Of a stretch of 64,000 nt of DNA, positions 54,137 through 62,753 are shown one piece after another. Source of the stretch: Adhaeribacter aquaticus DSM 16391 (GTDB lineage: Bacteria; Bacteroidota; Bacteroidia; Cytophagales; Hymenobacteraceae); NCBI RefSeq assembly GCF_000473365.1, contig NZ_KI421517.1:4068001-4132000 (forward strand). The letters are read 5' to 3'. A program made the position numbers and the translations under genes. Each line of letters starts with the position of its first letter. Within the stretch, counting starts at the first letter, position 1. The notes under the pieces are model-generated. The model did no database searches, was not told the DNA's origin, and saw nothing but the letters and a program-made list of their open reading frames with translations.

Positions 54137-55300
54137 ATGCAATTAATAGAAGTAACAACTCCCCAGTTAGCTAAGGAATTTATTTTGGTTCCGGTAAAGC
54201 TTTATAAAAATGATCCTAATTTTATCCGACCTTTAGATAAGGACATTGAAGAGGTATTTGATCCGAAAAAAAATAAATTACTACGTGCTGGTAAGGTTAT
54301 CAGGTGGGTTTTAAAGAGCGAAACGGGAGAAAGTATTGGCCGGGTGGCGGCATTTATTAATGCCCAAACCGCTAAAAGCTTTGAACAACCTACTGGAGGC
54401 ATGGGCTTCTTTGAATGCATCAACGACCATAGAGCTGCTTTTACCTTATTCGATGCCTGTAAAAAGTGGCTGCAGGATAATGGAATGGAGGCCATGGACG
54501 GCCCCATTAACTTTGGTGACCGGGATAAGTGGTGGGGATTATTAGTAGAAGAATTTTCGCCGGCACCTTATACCACCAATTATAATTTTCCTTATTACCA
54601 GAAGCTCTTCGAAGCTTACGGGTTTCAGGTTTTTTTTAAACAACTTACCTACATCCGGGATACCCGCCAACCTTTAGAGGAACGGTACGCCGTAAAAGCG
54701 CGTCAAATTTTAAGTAACCCGGATTATACTTTTCGCCATGTAGATATGAAAGATCTGGAGAAGTATGCGGAAGATTTTAGGACTGTTTATAACAAAGCCT
54801 GGGTAAAGCACCAGGGGGTAAAGGAGATGCCGGCCGCTCAGGCTAAAATGCTGTTTAAAAGCATGAAGCCTGTACTTGACGAAAGAATTGTTTGGTACAC
54901 TTATTATAAAGGTGAACCAGTGGGTTTTTTCATTGCTATTCCCGAGTTAAACCAGCTGTTCCGTTATGTTAATGGTAAGTTGGATTGGATAGGTAAACTT
55001 AAATTTGTGTTTCATAAGTGGCGGGGTGCTTGTACCCGGGCCACTGGTATTGTCTTTGGCATTACGCCGGAACACCAGCGGAAAGGAGTAGAGGCTGCCA
55101 TGATTGTAGCTTCCGGGGAAGCTGTTTATTTTAATGGCAAAGTTCCTTACGATGAAATTATCATGAACTGGATTGGTGATTTTAATCCAAAAATGCTGCG
55201 GGTTTGCGAGCAAATAGGTTCCCGGGTTTATAAAACGCACCATACTTATCGTAAACTGTTCGACGAAACAAAGGAATTTAAGCGGTTACCGATTATTTAG
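54137..55300 (+). CDS. GNAT-like N-acetyltransferase family protein
   Basis: A 387-aa cytoplasmic protein. It resembles the large GNAT-fold proteins of Bacteroidota: a first domain with IGRVAAFINAQ and GGMGFFECINDHRAAFTLFDA (acetyl-CoA-loop-like), then MDGPINFGDRDKWWGLLVE, and a second domain with VGFFIAIPELNQ and ATGIVFGITPEHQRKGVEAA. The last resembles the R/Q-x-x-G-x-G/A CoA-binding turn. Target unknown. The start is taken at ATG 54137; GTG 54113 would add eight residues. The stop is 1 bp before the HD gene, so the two are cotranscribed. Confidence 0.78.
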   Translation: MQLIEVTTPQLAKEFILVPVKLYKNDPNFIRPLDKDIEEVFDPKKNKLLRAGKVIRWVLKSETGESIGRVAAFINAQTAKSFEQPTGGMGFFECINDHRAAFTLFDACKKWLQDNGMEAMDGPINFGDRDKWWGLLVEEFSPAPYTTNYNFPYYQKLFEAYGFQVFFKQLTYIRDTRQPLEERYAVKARQILSNPDYTFRHVDMKDLEKYAEDFRTVYNKAWVKHQGVKEMPAAQAKMLFKSMKPVLDERIVWYTYYKGEPVGFFIAIPELNQLFRYVNGKLDWIGKLKFVFHKWRGACTRATGIVFGITPEHQRKGVEAAMIVASGEAVYFNGKVPYDEIIMNWIGDFNPKMLRVCEQIGSRVYKTHHTYRKLFDETKEFKRLPII

Positions 55301-55301
55301 T

Positions 55302-55955
55302 ATGAACCAGGAAGAAATCATTTCTCAAACTGCAGAATTTATAAAAAGTAAATTTTCCGGCGAAAGTTCGGGTCATGATTGGTGGCATGTATACCGGGTG
55401 TGGCAAAATGCTTTGTACATTGCCCGAACTGAAAAGGCTGACTTATTTGTAGTTCAATTAGCAGCCTTGCTCCACGATGTAGCTGATTGGAAATTCCATG
55501 ACGGAGATGAATACGCCGGAGAAAAAGCTGCCCGCCATTATCTGGAAGCGCTACAGGTACCAGAAATTACCATAAGTAATATTTGCCAGGTAATTCAGGA
55601 AATATCTTATAAAGGAGCTGGGGTAAATACCCCTATGAGTTCCCTGGAAGGAGAAATTGTGCAGGATGCAGATCGGTTAGAAGCAATTGGCGCAATAGGT
55701 ATAGCCCGGGCCTTTGCCTATGGCGGTTACAAAGGCCGTGAAATTCATAACCCAGAAGCTCAACCTGAACTACACGCCAGTTTCGAAGAGTACAAGAAGA
55801 ATGCTGGACCAACCACCAATCATTTTTACGAGAAGTTATTGCTGTTGAAAGATCGGATGAATACCATAACCGGAAAAACCTTAGCAAAAGAGCGCCACGA
55901 ATACATGGTTAACTTTCTAGATCAGTTTTACCGCGAGTGGCATATTTCTGGTTAA
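55302..55955 (+). CDS. HD-domain phosphohydrolase
   Basis: A 217-aa cytoplasmic protein of the YedJ/YpgQ-like HD group. Metal ligands: H25 in GHDWWHVYRVW, the HD pair in LAALLHDVADWKFHDG (H58, D59), and D in IVQDADRLEAIGAIGIARAF. Relatives hydrolyse nucleotides or other phosphate esters; the substrate is not predictable. One bp from the GNAT-like gene. Confidence 0.88.
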   Translation: MNQEEIISQTAEFIKSKFSGESSGHDWWHVYRVWQNALYIARTEKADLFVVQLAALLHDVADWKFHDGDEYAGEKAARHYLEALQVPEITISNICQVIQEISYKGAGVNTPMSSLEGEIVQDADRLEAIGAIGIARAFAYGGYKGREIHNPEAQPELHASFEEYKKNAGPTTNHFYEKLLLLKDRMNTITGKTLAKERHEYMVNFLDQFYREWHISG

Positions 55956-56028
55956 GAATTAAAAAATTTAATTAGAAATAATTATTAAATATTATTTACA
56001 ACTTCTAAAGTATGCGGAGTTGGCACAC

Positions 56029-56080
56029 CCTTTTAAAAAGTGATTTTAACGCTTAAGAGTTTAAATCACTTTTTAAAAGG
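56029..56080. terminator. Terminator-like hairpin after the HD gene
   Basis: CCTTTTAAAAAGTGATTT (56029-56046) and its exact complement (56063-56080) form an 18-bp stem with a 16-nt loop. No T-run follows on the plus strand, so the second hairpin at 56123-56163 may do most of the work. Confidence 0.6.
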
Positions 56081-56122
56081 AATAAAAATAATCAAACAAG
56101 GATGTTTACCTTATCAGGTTTA

Positions 56123-56163
56123 TTAAATAAAGAAGGGGGAACAAATCCCCTTTCTTTATTTAA
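56123..56163. terminator. Bidirectional terminator, HD gene / argH
   Basis: A 17-bp stem with one G-U pair, arms 56123-56139 and 56147-56163 (core AAAGAAGGGG / CCCCTTTCTTT). It lies 20 bp beyond the argH stop and ends the arginine operon on the minus strand. Confidence 0.85.
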
Positions 56164-56182
56164 AATTTAATACTTAAATTTT

Positions 56183-57517
56183 TTAATCAGCAACAAGCTC
56201 TTTTACAGCTTTTTCTACTATATCAAAATTAAAACTGGCAAGTACCTTATCCATCATAGCTGACACCTGTTCGTTCATCAGATTACCAATGCTGCCTTCG
56301 TGGGTATGATTTACTTCGGTGGGCGGGTTAAAAGTATTATTGGCAATATCAGCTCCAATGTTTTTATAGGCTTCACGGAAAGGAATCCCTTGAAGTACTT
56401 GGTTATTTACCACTTCTACGCTGAATAAATATTTATACTTTTCATCCTGCAGAATATTTTCCTTTACAATAATATTCTTCAGCATAAAGGTCATCATTTC
56501 GAGGCAGCTATTTAATTCCTGGAAAGCTGGCAAGAAGCTCTCTTTTACTAACTGTAGATCGCGGTGGTAACCAGAAGGAAGATTACCAATAATTAAAGCA
56601 ATTTCATTTGGTAAACCTTGTAGTTTATTACACTTTCCCCGAATTATTTCAAATACGTCTGGATTTTTCTTATGTGGCATGATGCTGGAACCGGTGGTTA
56701 AGTCATCAGGCAACGAAATAAAACCAAAGTTCTGGTTCATGTACAAACAGGCATCCATTGCTAAACGACCAACCGTAGCAGCTACAGAAGCCAGCGCACT
56801 GCTCACATTCCGTTCGGTTTTGCCCCGGCCCATTTGAGCATATACTACATTATAATTTAAAGAATCAAACCCCAATAAATCAGTAGTCAACTGCCGGTTA
56901 AGTGGGAATGAGGAGCCATAACCAGCGGCTGATCCCAATGGGTTTTTATTACTGATTTTATAAGCCGCTTGTAAAAGAATTAAATCATCTACTAAGCTTT
57001 CGGCATAGGCGCCAAACCAAAGCCCGAAAGAAGAAGGCATAGCAATTTGCAGGTGCGTGTAACCTGGTAGTAATTTTTCTTTGTGCTGCTCGCTTAAAGA
57101 TATTAATTGGTTAAACAGCTCTTGTACTCCTGAAACGGTTACCTGTATCTGGTGCCGGACAAATAATTTTAGGTCCAGCAAAACCTGGTCGTTACGGGAG
57201 CGGCCACTGTGGATTTTTTTACCTGCTTCACCCACCCGGCGGGTTAAAAGCATTTCTACCTGAGAATGAACGTCTTCAACACCTTCTTCTATCGTAAAAT
57301 TTCCGTTTTCTATTTCCCGGTAAATTTGCTTTAGCTCTTTCTGTACCAGAGCCAAGTCTTCGTCCGGTAACAGGTTTATGGAATTTAACATGCGCGTATG
57401 CGCCAAAGAACCCAATACATCAAAAGGAGCAAGCATTAAATCCAATTCCCGGTCTTTGCCAACCGTAAATTGCTCTACTTCTTGTTTCACTTGAGTATCT
57501 TTTTGCCAAAGTTTCAT
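56183..57517 (-). CDS. argH: Argininosuccinate lyase
   Basis: Last enzyme of arginine synthesis, argininosuccinate to arginine and fumarate. The 444-aa fumarase-superfamily protein has VEDVHSQVEMLLTRRVGE and KIHSGRSRNDQVLLDLKLF, HLQIAMPSSFGLWFGAYAE, and the signature loop with catalytic Ser, GSSIMPHKKNPDVFE. It is the last gene of the minus-strand operon and is separated from argE by 200 bp of low-complexity DNA, the largest gap in the set. Confidence 0.95.
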   Translation of the reverse strand: MKLWQKDTQVKQEVEQFTVGKDRELDLMLAPFDVLGSLAHTRMLNSINLLPDEDLALVQKELKQIYREIENGNFTIEEGVEDVHSQVEMLLTRRVGEAGKKIHSGRSRNDQVLLDLKLFVRHQIQVTVSGVQELFNQLISLSEQHKEKLLPGYTHLQIAMPSSFGLWFGAYAESLVDDLILLQAAYKISNKNPLGSAAGYGSSFPLNRQLTTDLLGFDSLNYNVVYAQMGRGKTERNVSSALASVAATVGRLAMDACLYMNQNFGFISLPDDLTTGSSIMPHKKNPDVFEIIRGKCNKLQGLPNEIALIIGNLPSGYHRDLQLVKESFLPAFQELNSCLEMMTFMLKNIIVKENILQDEKYKYLFSVEVVNNQVLQGIPFREAYKNIGADIANNTFNPPTEVNHTHEGSIGNLMNEQVSAMMDKVLASFNFDIVEKAVKELVAD

Positions 57518-57717
57518 GCCTTATAAGTAATAAGTTTTAATTGGTAAGTAATAGGTTATTTTTATTACTTAACCCTATATTGGTATTTAATTAAATCGCG
57601 TGGTAAAGTTAGTCAGGTTAAGTTTTACAACAAGGTTAATCAACAGGCAAGCTAAAATTTTTATAAAATTTATATCAAGGTAAAAGTTTTAAAAACTCAA
57701 GACTTAAAACTTACCAC
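57518..57717. other. argE-argH intergenic region
   Basis: 200 bp, AT-rich and low-complexity, with repeated AAGTAATA-like units and a 9-bp inverted repeat TAAGTAATA/TATTACTTA (57545-57571). No ORF. It may hold a secondary promoter for argH. Confidence 0.4.
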
Positions 57718-58839
57718 TTATAAATAAACACTTCCATAAACAACTTGACTCAACAGCTTGATGTAAATATCTATACCTTCTTTGATTTCGTGGAGGTAAA
57801 TAAATTCATCAGCGGTGTGGGAGCGACCGGATTGGCCCGGGCCCATTTTTAACGATGGTACAGAAATCAAAGCTTGGTCCGAAGTAGTAGGAGAGCCGTA
57901 GGTAGTCCGACCTAGAGCTAATCCAGCTTGGACGATTGGGCTGTCTTTATCAATGCGGGAAGATTTTAACCTTACGGATCGTGGCTTAACTTCTGAAGCA
58001 ACGTGTTCCTGAATAATTCCCAATACTTCTTCGTTTGTATAGCTATCGGTTACCCGAACATCAACGGTAAATTCGCAGCGGTCTGGCACTACGTTGTGTT
58101 GGGAACCGGCATGAATAATGGTCACACTCATTTTAACCGGACCTAAGTATTCGGATACTTTCGGGAACTGGTAAGTTTGAAACCAGCTAATATCCTGAAT
58201 GGCTTTATAAATAGCATTCTCACCTTCTTCCCGGGCCGCATGCCCGGACTTCCCGTAGGCCGTACAATCCAGAACCATTAATCCTTTTTCGGCTACAGCC
58301 AAATGCATTTCGGTAGGTTCACCTACAATGGCAAATTCAATATTGCCTAGTTTCGGAAATACTAATTCCAGGCCATTTAAACCAGATACCTCTTCTTCGG
58401 CGGTAGCTGCCAGAACCAGGTTGTAAGCCAAATCTTCCTGCGGAAAAAAGTAAAGGAAAGTGGCGATTAAAGAAACCAAACACCCGCCGGCATCATTGCT
58501 GCCCAACCCAAATAGTTTTCCATCTTCTACCTGGGGCAGAAAAGGATCTTTTGTCCAGCCTTTGTTGGGTTTTACGGTATCGTGGTGCGAATTAAGTAAA
58601 ATAGTGGGTAGTTCGGAATTAAAATGTTGGTTAAAAGCCCAAACATTATTTTTCTCCCGGTAAGTCGAAATGCCATGCCGCATAAAAAAGGCATTAATGT
58701 TTTCGGCAGTCTGATCTTCTTCCCGGCTGAACGATTGTATGGAAATTAATCCCTTCAATAAATCTAAGGCTTCGTTATAAAGTGTGTCGAGTTGCTCTGC
58801 ACTTACAACATTATTATTAGAATTGAAGGGATTAACCAT
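57718..58839 (-). CDS. argE: M20 deacylase, probable N-acylornithine/N-acylcitrulline deacylase
   Basis: A 373-aa zinc hydrolase of the ArgE/DapE/ACY1 group. Zinc and catalytic residues: LNSHHDTVKPNKGW, GLGSNDAGGCLVS, ATAEEEVSGLNGLELVF, VGEPTEMHLAVAEKGL and a late His in GPGQSGRSHTADEF. In an operon with an N-acylornithine carbamoyltransferase its likely substrate is N-acylcitrulline rather than N-acetylornithine, because carbamoylation happens before deacylation in that route. Cotranscribed with proC (19 bp). Confidence 0.85.
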   Translation of the reverse strand: MVNPFNSNNNVVSAEQLDTLYNEALDLLKGLISIQSFSREEDQTAENINAFFMRHGISTYREKNNVWAFNQHFNSELPTILLNSHHDTVKPNKGWTKDPFLPQVEDGKLFGLGSNDAGGCLVSLIATFLYFFPQEDLAYNLVLAATAEEEVSGLNGLELVFPKLGNIEFAIVGEPTEMHLAVAEKGLMVLDCTAYGKSGHAAREEGENAIYKAIQDISWFQTYQFPKVSEYLGPVKMSVTIIHAGSQHNVVPDRCEFTVDVRVTDSYTNEEVLGIIQEHVASEVKPRSVRLKSSRIDKDSPIVQAGLALGRTTYGSPTTSDQALISVPSLKMGPGQSGRSHTADEFIYLHEIKEGIDIYIKLLSQVVYGSVYL

Positions 58840-58858
58840 ATTGAATTCTCTTGAATTG

Positions 58859-59677
58859 TTATTCTTTGGTATATAAATTACCTGCTTTTACCGAAGATAA
58901 GCGAATACCTTTTATTAATGCTGAGCTAAAGCCCTCGTGTTCCATTTCGTTGAGGCCAGCAATAGTGCAACCTCTAGGAGAGGTCACTTTATCAATCTCG
59001 TTTTCCGGGTGACTACCGTTAGTTAATAAAAGCGAAGCGGCACCTTTAGCGGTTTGCGCCGCCATGTGTAAGGCTTCGGCCGCATGGAACCCGATTTCAA
59101 CGCCCCCCTGAGAAGCCGCCCGAATGGCCCGCAAAAAGAAAGCAATACCACAAGCACATAAGGCGGTAGCCGAAGTCATTAATTCTTCATGAATTTCTAC
59201 CGTGTCGCCAACCGTATCAAAAATATCTTTTACTTTCTCCATGTTGTCCAAGGAGGCATTGCTGGTAGCTAAACAGGTCATGGATTCCTGGATAGCGATA
59301 GCCGTATTGGGCATGGCCCGCACTACCTGAACTGGTTTGGCAACCCGGTCGGTAACATCTTTAACGGTTACGCCGGATGCAATGGAAATTAATAGATGCT
59401 TCTCCGGATTTACTTCTTCCTTGATGGCATCTAATAAAATATTTAGTTGTTGCGGCAAAACAGCAATAACCACAATGTTGGCTTGCGCTACTGCCTGCGC
59501 ATTATCCGAAGTAATCTGGTAACCTTCCTGAGCAAAAGAGGAGAGGGCCGTTAGGGTACGACGGGTAATAATTATTTGATTAGGCGCATATTTACCAGAT
59601 TTTACCAAGCCTTTGGCTAGGGCCAGACCCATATTACCGCCACCCAGAATGGCAATAGTTTCAGAGGAAGTTGTCAT
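58859..59677 (-). CDS. proC: Pyrroline-5-carboxylate reductase
   Basis: A 272-aa NAD(P)H enzyme, last step of proline synthesis. Rossmann motif AILGGGNMGLALAKGL, then VVIAVLPQQL, RAMPNTAIAIQESMT and the C-terminal dimer domain with VTSPRGCTIAGLNEMEHEGF. Its position inside the arginine operon, between argB and argE, suggests shared control or a link between ornithine/proline metabolism and this route. It lies 23 bp from argB and 19 bp from argE. Confidence 0.93.
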   Translation of the reverse strand: MTTSSETIAILGGGNMGLALAKGLVKSGKYAPNQIIITRRTLTALSSFAQEGYQITSDNAQAVAQANIVVIAVLPQQLNILLDAIKEEVNPEKHLLISIASGVTVKDVTDRVAKPVQVVRAMPNTAIAIQESMTCLATSNASLDNMEKVKDIFDTVGDTVEIHEELMTSATALCACGIAFFLRAIRAASQGGVEIGFHAAEALHMAAQTAKGAASLLLTNGSHPENEIDKVTSPRGCTIAGLNEMEHEGFSSALIKGIRLSSVKAGNLYTKE

Positions 59678-59700
59678 AACTTATATACTAAATAGTATTA

Positions 59701-60498
59701 TTAAGCAGATAATTCAGTACCGGCTTTTTCTTTCTTTTCTAAAATATTTAAAACCTCATCGGCATGGCAAATAAATACCGATTTTACTCCGGCATTGATA
59801 GCGTTAAAAGCATTATCCAGTTTTGGGATCATGCCTTGCACAATGGTACCATCTTGCTTTAGTTCCTGGTATTTATCAGGTGTAATTTTATTGATTACTG
59901 AATTATCATCTTCAATATCTGCCAACACGCCTTTTTTCTCGAAGCAATAGGTCAGGTTGGTTTCATAAATATCGGACATAGCTACTGCCAGGGTAGAGGC
60001 AATGGTATCGGCATTGGTATTCAATAAATTGCCTTGACCATCGTGGGTAAGCGGCGCAAAAATCGGTGTCATGCCATTATCAATAAACAAAGCCAGCTTT
60101 TGCCCATCAATTGCTCCTTCGGCAATATCTCCTACAAACCCGTAATCAATAGCTTTAACCGGACGTTTGGTAGCTGGAATTAAATTGGCATCGGCGCCAG
60201 TTAGACCAATAGCATAACAATTATAGGCTTGCAGTTTAGCGACAATATTCTTGTTTACCAAGCCGCCATATACCATCGTCACCACGCGTAACGTTTCGGC
60301 ATCGGTAATGCGGCGACCATCCACCATTTTAGCTTCAATGCCCAAACCTTTGCTAACTTCGGTCGCTATTTTTCCTCCCCCGTGTACCAATATTTTAGGG
60401 CCGGTAATCTGGGCAAAATCATGCAAAAACTGGTTTAACTTGGCTTCATTGTCAATTATATTGCCGCCTATTTTAATGACGTTCACTACTTTTTTCAT
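59701..60498 (-). CDS. argB: N-acylglutamate kinase (acetyl- or succinylglutamate)
   Basis: Amino acid kinase family, 265 aa. Motifs: VIKIGGNIIDNE, LVHGGGKIATEVSKGLG, DGRRITDAETLRVV, NTNADTIASTLAVAM and the C-terminal IPKLDNAFNAINAGVKSVFI. It phosphorylates the gamma-carboxyl of N-acylglutamate. If this organism uses succinylated intermediates, as the carbamoyltransferase suggests, the substrate would be N-succinylglutamate. Shares one base (60498) with the preceding argF'. Confidence 0.92.
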   Translation of the reverse strand: MKKVVNVIKIGGNIIDNEAKLNQFLHDFAQITGPKILVHGGGKIATEVSKGLGIEAKMVDGRRITDAETLRVVTMVYGGLVNKNIVAKLQAYNCYAIGLTGADANLIPATKRPVKAIDYGFVGDIAEGAIDGQKLALFIDNGMTPIFAPLTHDGQGNLLNTNADTIASTLAVAMSDIYETNLTYCFEKKGVLADIEDDNSVINKITPDKYQELKQDGTIVQGMIPKLDNAFNAINAGVKSVFICHADEVLNILEKKEKAGTELSA

Positions 60499-61460
60499 TA
60501 AGCCGGAGAAAAATTTGTTTCAAGCATTCTTTTTAATACTGCCTGCGCCGCCCATACCCGGTTGCCAGCTTCCTGAATTACTAAAGAGTTTGGCCCATCC
60601 AGAATATCGTGGCTTAATTCCATGCCCCGGCGTACTGGTAAGCAATGCATTACTTTGGCATTATTGGTAACACCCAAACGCTCTTGGGTTAAGAGCCAGC
60701 TTTGATCGGTGCTTAACACTTTGCCATAATCCTGGAAAGACGACCAGTTTTTTACATAAATAAAATCAGCATCAGCTAAAGCCTCTTCCTGGTTGTAAGT
60801 AATGGTCGCTCCATTGGTAAACTGAGTATCCAGTTCATAGCCTTCCGGGTGGGTTATCACAAAATCTACCTCGGCGGCACACATCCATTCGGCAAAAGAA
60901 TTAGGTACAGCCTGTGGCAAAGCTTTTACGTGCGGTGCCCAGGTTAATACCACTTTTGGCCGACGGCCTTCCGGTTTATTTTCGGTTATTGTAATTAAAT
61001 CGGCTAAACTTTGTAACGGGTGCCGGGTACCAGATTCCAGACTAATCAGTGGAATACCGGAAAATTTAATAAATTTATTCAGGATATCTTCACTGTAGTC
61101 TTCGTCCCGGTCCTTTAAACCCGGAAAAGAGCGGATAGCCAATATATCAAAATATTGTCCCATAACCCCGGCTGCTTCACGGATGTGCTCTACGGTAGTG
61201 CCGTTCATAATTACACCATCCTGCGTTTCCAATGCCCAGCCTTCTTTGTCAATATTCATGACAATGGCTTCCATTCCCAAATTGGCCGCTGCTTTTTGCG
61301 AACTTAAACGGGTGCGTAAGCTAGGGTTCAGGAATATCAGACCTAAGGTTTTATTCCGACCTAAATCTTTATAAGCAAAAGGGTTTCTTTTTAAAACCAG
61401 TGCTTCTGTTACTAAAGCCGAAATATCAGCTACATCTTTAACCGAAGTAAATTGTCTCAT
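60498..61460 (-). CDS. argF': N-acylornithine carbamoyltransferase (probably N-succinylornithine)
   Basis: A 320-aa transcarbamylase of the Bacteroidota/Xanthomonas ArgF' group. Carbamoyl-phosphate motif SLRTRLSSQKAAANLG (an SxRTR variant), then HPLQSLADLI, TWAPHVKALPQAVPNSF and MHCLPVRRGMELS. The specificity position (P90 in Bacteroides fragilis succinylornithine enzyme, E92 in Xanthomonas acetylornithine enzyme) is Val90 here, in GVIMNGTTVEHIREA. From memory, mutating Glu to Val in the Xanthomonas enzyme gives succinylornithine activity, so that substrate is favoured. It shares single bases with argD and argB at its ends. Confidence 0.9.
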   Translation of the reverse strand: MRQFTSVKDVADISALVTEALVLKRNPFAYKDLGRNKTLGLIFLNPSLRTRLSSQKAAANLGMEAIVMNIDKEGWALETQDGVIMNGTTVEHIREAAGVMGQYFDILAIRSFPGLKDRDEDYSEDILNKFIKFSGIPLISLESGTRHPLQSLADLITITENKPEGRRPKVVLTWAPHVKALPQAVPNSFAEWMCAAEVDFVITHPEGYELDTQFTNGATITYNQEEALADADFIYVKNWSSFQDYGKVLSTDQSWLLTQERLGVTNNAKVMHCLPVRRGMELSHDILDGPNSLVIQEAGNRVWAAQAVLKRMLETNFSPA

Positions 61461-62599
61461 TAAACCAGTGTTTTAGAAAGTACTTGCGTAAAGGCTTGCA
61501 GGAAAATATCTGCTTCTTCTTTTTTCAGGTTAAGCGCCGGTAAAATGCGCAAGGTATTTTTATTAGAAGCCGAACCAGTAAATATCTTGTGCTCTTTCAG
61601 TAATTCGTTGCGTAATTCAGCTATTGGTGATGCCATTTCCACGCCAATCATTAAGCCCTGGCCACGTACTTCTACCACACCTTCTACCTGGCGTAATTGC
61701 TCAATCAGGTAATTACCTACTTCAGCAGCATTTTCTACTAGATTTTCTTCTTTGATTACGTCTAATACCGCAATAGAAGCCGCACAAGCTAAATAATTGC
61801 CACCAAAAGTAGTACCTAACAGGCCGTATTTAGGCTGAAATTTCGGGCTTAGCAAAATACCACCAACCGGGAAACCGTTGCCCATACCTTTGGCCATGGT
61901 AATAATATCGGCTTTCACATCAGAGTATTGGTGGGCAAAGAATTTACCGGAACGTCCGTAACCAGACTGAATTTCGTCTAAGATCAATACAATATTATGC
62001 TGGTCGCAGAACTGGCGAATTTGAGTCAAGAACTCATTGGTAGGGGTATAAACACCGCCAATTCCTTGAATACCTTCAATAATGACCGCACAAATTTCTT
62101 CCGGATTCTCTACGTTTTGCAGGGCTTCTGCATCATTTAACGGCAGAAATATTACTTCATGCCCCTTGTTAATGGGTGCTTGAATAGATTTATCGTCGGT
62201 AGCGGCTACACCAGCCGAAGTACGTCCGTGGAAAGATTTGTTAAACGAAATTACTTTTTTCCGACCGTTATAGAAAGAAGCAGCCTTTAAAGCGTTTTCG
62301 TTGGCTTCGGCACCGGAGTTTATCAGGAATAAACTATAATCCGGGTAACCGCATAATTCAGCCATTTTATCGGCTAATTCCTGTTGTTGCGGAATTTGAA
62401 CAGAATTAGAGTAAAAACCAATTTGATTTATCTGATCGGTTAATTTTTGCACATAGTGCGGGTGTGTATGGCCAATAGAAATAACCGCATGGCCACCGTA
62501 TAAATCTAAATATTTTGTTCCTTTATCGTCCCAAACATAAGAACCCTGGGCTTTTACAGGGGTGATATCGAAGAGGGGATAAACATCGAATAATTTCAT
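61460..62599 (-). CDS. argD: Acetylornithine/succinylornithine aminotransferase
   Basis: Class III PLP aminotransferase of 379 aa. Motifs: FLINSGAEANENALKAA, FNKSFHGRTSAGVAATDD, LILDEIQSGYGRSGKF and the PLP-lysine ITMAKGMGNGFPVGGILL. It makes N-acylornithine from the semialdehyde produced by ArgC. Directly upstream of its ATG lie four heptamer repeats of the ACGTTNN type, and a 22-bp hairpin separates it from argC. Confidence 0.94.
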   Translation of the reverse strand: MKLFDVYPLFDITPVKAQGSYVWDDKGTKYLDLYGGHAVISIGHTHPHYVQKLTDQINQIGFYSNSVQIPQQQELADKMAELCGYPDYSLFLINSGAEANENALKAASFYNGRKKVISFNKSFHGRTSAGVAATDDKSIQAPINKGHEVIFLPLNDAEALQNVENPEEICAVIIEGIQGIGGVYTPTNEFLTQIRQFCDQHNIVLILDEIQSGYGRSGKFFAHQYSDVKADIITMAKGMGNGFPVGGILLSPKFQPKYGLLGTTFGGNYLACAASIAVLDVIKEENLVENAAEVGNYLIEQLRQVEGVVEVRGQGLMIGVEMASPIAELRNELLKEHKIFTGSASNKNTLRILPALNLKKEEADIFLQAFTQVLSKTLV

Positions 62600-62602
62600 A
62601 GT

Positions 62603-62630
62603 ACGTTGTACGTTAGACGTTTTACGTTAT
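62603..62630 (-). repeat. Tandem heptamer repeat (ACGTTNN x4) at the argD start
   Basis: ACGTT occurs at 62603, 62610, 62617 and 62624, exactly 7 bp apart, with variable last two bases; a degenerate fifth unit (AAGTTTA) follows. It starts 4 bp outside the argD ATG, in its 5' leader. Confidence 0.7.
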
Positions 62631-62667
62631 AAGTTTAGAGAGGAGAAAGACTTACTAATTCACTATT

Positions 62668-62722
62668 GTCACTTAGGAGGGAACTTGTTCATTGATTGCA
62701 AACAAGTTTCCTCCTAAATGAC
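62668..62722. other. Imperfect 22-bp hairpin between argC and argD
   Basis: Arms 62668-62689 and 62701-62722 (core TTAGGAGG.AACTTGTT) match at 20 of 22 positions with an 11-nt loop. It lies within the operon without a T-run, so it is more likely an mRNA-processing or stability element than a full terminator. Confidence 0.5.
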
Positions 62723-62753
62723 ATATATAGTTTAGTTGTCTTACTTTATTATC

